Assembly (NCBI GenBank): GCA_029207755.1 | Contig: JARCOQ010000005.1 | Location: forward strand, 62,755,414 to 62,819,413 | Direction of reading: 5' to 3' | DNA: 64,000 nt | From: Chamaea fasciata | Lineage: Eukaryota > Chordata > Aves > Passeriformes > Sylviidae | In this document: positions 60,583-64,000 of the stretch, in pieces | Numbering within the stretch: position 1 is the first letter of the stretch | Layout of the letters: each line of letters opens with the position of its first letter | Notes under the pieces: model-generated | Databases searched by the model: none | Seen by the model: only the letters and a program-made list of their open reading frames with translations | Told to the model about the DNA's origin: nothing | Position numbers and translations under genes: made by a program

Positions 60583-60720
60583 GCATATCTTGGTTGTATG
60601 TGTGGACTTGCCACATTAGTTGCAGTTTGCATTTGCTCCCTTCTGTCCTTGAAACATCTCCCGTGGAAAGGACTTTTGGGGACAGTTTACCTTCAGGTGA
60701 TCTTGTCCACATTTGTAGCA
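60583..60720 (-). pseudogene. ERV nucleocapsid zinc knuckles
   Basis: Two CCHC knuckles of Gag nucleocapsid, which bind viral RNA, lie in order on the minus strand. The first (60720-60682, CYKCGQDHLKVNC) has three residues between the second Cys and the His instead of the usual four. The second (60624-60583) has normal CX2CX4HX4C spacing, but an in-frame TAA occupies its third position. Both are therefore damaged. Confidence 0.85.
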
Positions 60721-60779
60721 ATGAGGTGCTACATTTACAGCAACTGCTATGGAATCTGCTAACATGGTCATGTTATGAT

Positions 60780-61255
60780 AAGTAGATTGAACCTTAGCAC
60801 AGGCATTTATCCATTCATTTAGTGATGGATTTTCATTAGGTAGCAGTTCTATGACCTTTCAGCAGTCCTCATTAGCGTTGTCCCTTGCCAACTGTAAAAT
60901 TAGATGATTTCTGACTTCAACATTAACAATTTCTTTTTCCATAGCATCTTGTAATCCCTCTATAAACTATAGATATGGTTCTTCGACTCCTTGTCTGGTT
61001 TTGGATTTTGTCTGGGTCATGTTTGCCATGTTAGTTAATTTAAACTATGCCTGCAGTCCCAATTCTTTTACCTGTGCTAGTATTAATGGATGCAGCCTGG
61101 CTTGGAGTTGTGGATCCCCCACTGGTGGTAGACCTAACAGCTGAGAGACCCCTGCCTCATAACATGAGTCCTCTTGTGAAACCCTCAAATTTTTTAACTC
61201 CTGTTTTTCAGCACTGCTTTTCCAAGCATATTTGAACACTATGTATTGGGCTGTA
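60780..61255 (-). pseudogene. ERV gag capsid remnant
   Basis: The segment at 61250-61045 (YAWKSS... to QVKELGLQA) resembles the betaretroviral capsid N-terminal domain. After a stop, the major homology region follows (RQGVEEPYL, with a stop just after) and then the capsid C-terminal domain with RDNANEDC, again followed by a stop. Matrix and earlier gag are absent: the homology runs into a TA microsatellite. Capsid forms the virion core; here it is clearly non-functional. Confidence 0.8.
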
Positions 61256-61266
61256 TTTGGACAGTA

Positions 61267-61315
61267 ATATACATATATATATATATATATATATGTATGT
61301 ATATATATATGTATG

Positions 61316-61383
<68 letters not shown>
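61267..61383. repeat. (TA)n/(TATG)n microsatellite
   Basis: About 117 bp of alternating pyrimidine-purine units with several interrupted TA runs. The Tyr/Ile-rich frames across it are translation artefacts. Confidence 0.95.
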
Positions 61384-61576
61384 AATCCCTCCTGGTGGCC
61401 CATCAGATGATGTCTGCCTGTTATCTGCAGTTTGCTCTTCTCCCATCCTCTCCAGAAGGAAATGGTGAATACTGAGTACACTATGTTATTTTGAAGTATT
61501 TTTGTTGGGTCAGTAAATTTTATGCTTTACATAGACTGACATCTACTCTGTTCCAATGAGCTAGATCTCAGATTTA

Positions 61577-61637
61577 AAAAAAAACAAACAAACAAAAAAA
61601 AAAAAAACAAAAACAAAACAAAACAAAAAAAAAAACC
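61577..61637. repeat. A-rich (caaa)n tract
   Basis: A-runs interrupted by single C residues. Confidence 0.9.
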
Positions 61638-62020
61638 CACCAGGTTTTAAATAGATATTCTGTAACAAGTACTTGTTCATAGTGCTAACTCCTCAGATAA
61701 ACCTGGGGCTCCAGGATGAAAAGACAGAGAGATGGAAGGCTGTGTGAAAAGGAGGAGGCAAGAGAATGGGAATTCCAACAAAGTGTGAAGGTTATTGAGG
61801 GAGGACTACAAGTAGAACCATGGGGAAGCAGTGAGTGATGCTGGAGAGGTCAGTACATGTGTATGCATAACAAGTGCTCTCCCACCAGGGCTGAAACACA
61901 ACCCTTGCCCAGATAAACTTACCTATATTTTTTTTTCATTGTGTTTTGTTCTCTCTTCTGCTTCCTGCCATAATGTATCAGAATTCCATATGAATCACAG
62001 AGAAATCCTGTCTCTCTCTC

Positions 62021-62024
<4 letters not shown>

Positions 62025-62053
<29 letters not shown>
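62025..62053. repeat. T29 homopolymer after CT repeat
   Basis: A (CT)n run at 62010-62024 passes into 29 uninterrupted T. Confidence 0.9.
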
Positions 62054-62057
<4 letters not shown>

Positions 62058-62969
62058 AGCCTTTCCTTTCATATAGATACTCCTTCATATCTTTACTTAA
62101 ATGCTGACTGTTCTTCAAACTGTTTCCCAGCAGGATCTGGTAACTAGGTCAGTTTTTTTAGCACCTAATTCTTTTACGAAATATTGAACAAATACATCAG
62201 GGTGTTCAAAGTAGAAGAGGGGTGTGGATTTGCATAGTCAGCATTCAGGTTCCCCCAAGCCCCACTCTAGAATAACGGCCCTGGTTTGTTCTTCAGTGAC
62301 AGAACCTATTACTGCATGGAGGAAAAATAAAACTGCTTTCCAAAGATCCCAAGGGTAGAGACTGTGGGAAGCATGTGCAACATTTTTTCAAAGAATGTAT
62401 TCAAGCAATTTTTTTTCCTTTTATGAGTAATATGCTAGAAGAAATTGTAAGTAACAATACAAAATTAAATTTGGTGAATGTGCTGAGGGGTAATCCTTAG
62501 AGAAACCTTATCTATCTTGAGTATTCAAACACATCAAATTGCTGGGCATGATGGCAATTACTGCACTGCATATATTCAATTTGCTCTTGTATATACAATA
62601 TTATCTTCCGTAAGGAATGGCAAACTGCAGAACATATTTCAGTAAACACTATTCTGAGTAAACAGAAATGGCTTGAGTGTGCACTTCTGTGCATAATAAT
62701 GTACCAATGAAATATTTCTCTGACAGAGCTGCTGAGTGTCAGGGAGATCACATCCAATGAAAACTTCTTCACTATTAGGAGGTTCTTCTTTAAAGGCTGG
62801 GAGAGACAGTCTCTATTAGTTCTGGTGTTTCCTAACCTGGGTGAGAATGCAGGTGTTTCTTTTGTTCAGGTAAATTAAAGAAAAAAATGTAGGGACTATG
62901 CCACAAAAGTAGAGACAGCCCAATCCGCCCATATATACTCATCCCGAGTCATGTATACATATGCACTTG

Positions 62970-63014
62970 GGTATATATATATATACACACACACACACAC
63001 ATATATATATATAT
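62970..63014. repeat. Compound (TA)n(CA)n(TA)n microsatellite
   Basis: TA units, then ACAC units, then TA units, nearly symmetrical. Confidence 0.9.
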
Positions 63015-64000
63015 GACTAAAATCCTGTGTCCCCTTGTATTTCAGATGAATGTCCCACCATGCTGAAGGTTGCGTAAGCCCCCCCCTTTTTTTATGCGGC
63101 TTATTACAGGAGCACACTGTTAGCTATCAGCCAAATATATGGAGCAAACTGGATATTATCTGCTGTATTAACATTGGAGAAGCTGCAGTAAAGAACCAGC
63201 ATTCGGGCCTGGAGCAGAAGAGGAATATTTTGTGTAAATTCTTATCAGAACATGCAGATTCATCAAAATTAAGCTTTTTGGAAAAAAAGGCTAGCTCCTT
63301 TGGCATTTTCCTTTGGCATAACATGTCAGCTTCTTTTCAATTAAAATGTTTTATTTAAGAGGTCAAGATGGCCGTTCTGGTTTAGAGCAGAAAGTAAATT
63401 ATAGTTTAAAATGAGAAAAACTAACACATCTATTTAAAAATGCAGTATTTTGAAAAGTTCGGGAGAGATCCACTCACTCATCCAACTGAACATGTGAAAA
63501 ACTCAAATATCAGCATCTGTCTCACTTGAGGTGGGATTCTTTGTAACCACTATTACCAGTTTTCATGATGTTATTAAAATTCTTTTCTTATTCAACTGCA
63601 CATCTCTCTAATCAGAGTGCTCTTCTGCCTGTTTTTAACCAGGACACCTTCTTCTCAGCAGAAGTTCTGCACTGTATGCAGTGACATTTTCAGCACTAAT
63701 TCAAGAGCACAAGCATTGTGACAATCATGCCTCCTTTTAAATTGTACCCAAGTATTAAGGAAAGAAAACACCCACCAAATGTGTACATACATTTTTAGTT
63801 GCACGTCTTTTTCTCTTGGCTTTCTCTCCTCAAGCATCTCATGGATGTTACGTTGCAAGTTTTTTTGTACAAAATTCACTATCAATACAAATGAACTAAA
63901 ATTCATTGTAATCAAGACATGTGCAGTTCTTTATATCAGTAAAGAATTTGTTCTGGTATATATATATATATTTAAGGTGCCTCTTCCTACTGCTGCTATC

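Larger units (their letters stand above)
58316..61266 (-). mobile_element. Defective betaretrovirus-like (ERVK-type) endogenous retrovirus
   Basis: On the minus strand the order is partial gag capsid, nucleocapsid knuckles, dUTPase, protease, partial integrase, polypurine tract and 3' LTR. dUTPase placed just before protease, in a frame different from gag, is typical of betaretroviruses and class II ERVs. The 5' LTR, early gag, all of reverse transcriptase and RNase H, the beginning of integrase and env are absent. In-frame stops and frame breaks occur in every gene, so the copy is not functional. The right limit is set by a TA microsatellite; I see no retroviral homology beyond it. Confidence 0.9.
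61384..64000. other. Gene-free DNA with simple repeats
   Basis: An A/C-rich tract (61577-61637), a CT run leading into T29 (62011-62053), a TA/CA microsatellite (62970-63014) and a terminal TA run (63957-63972) are the only structures recognised. No 5' LTR matching 58316-58671 is visible here. Confidence 0.6.

Noticed and set aside
61239..61481. Tyr/Ile repeat proteins on both strands
   Set aside because: Translation of the TA microsatellite.
1..64000. CRISPR arrays, bacterial operons, ribosome binding sites, rRNA or tRNA genes
   Set aside because: The sequence is vertebrate. No regular spacer-repeat array and no recognisable structural RNA gene was seen by eye; small RNA genes could be missed without a covariance search.

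Overview
The window looks like intergenic or intronic DNA from a bird, probably a songbird or another neoavian. The evidence is the repeat content: several 5'-truncated CR1 retrotransposons with the avian 3' tail (ATTCTGTG-type ending), avian LTR families that I recognise from memory, and AT-rich unique sequence with very few repeats. No database was searched, so the taxon is an inference. I found no intact, confidently coding host gene. Nearly every open frame is short, is contradicted by other frames, or lies in a repeat.

Layout. 1-7.7 kb: unique sequence with two old CR1 scraps. 7.75-8.41 kb: a solo LTR on the + strand with a short CR1 tail inside it. 8.4-18.5 kb: unique sequence, simple repeats, a CR1 copy at 11.53-12.06 kb and a perfect hairpin at the point where that CR1 is truncated. 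18.54-19.30 kb: a solo LTR of a second family with matching 5-bp flanks. 19.3-27 kb: unique sequence, two CR1 tails, a TA/TG microsatellite and a G-rich tract. 27.08-28.31 kb: a minus-strand LTR of the same family as the first, split near its 3' end by a third LTR. 28.3-53.5 kb: a long gene-free stretch with a 51-A homopolymer. 53.53-54.55 kb: the longest CR1, which keeps the end of its reverse transcriptase domain. 54.6-56.3 kb: a perfect 19-bp hairpin and, on the minus strand, a frameshifted pair of frames resembling a small single-pass membrane protein.

58.32-61.25 kb: the most complex element, a minus-strand betaretrovirus-like (class II, ERVK-type) endogenous retrovirus. It keeps its 3' LTR, polypurine tract, part of integrase, protease, dUTPase, nucleocapsid zinc knuckles and part of capsid. 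It has lost the 5' LTR, early gag, all of reverse transcriptase and RNase H, the start of integrase, and env. It is defective: stops, frame breaks and a large internal deletion are visible. A long TA microsatellite marks its 5' limit.

The strongest leads are local rearrangement signatures (two near-perfect hairpins, a tandem duplication beside a CR1 tail, and a mixed direct/inverted repeat), the nested LTR, the ERV deletion junction, and the unrecognised membrane-protein-like frames at 55.65-56.27 kb. I found no convincing new molecular system.
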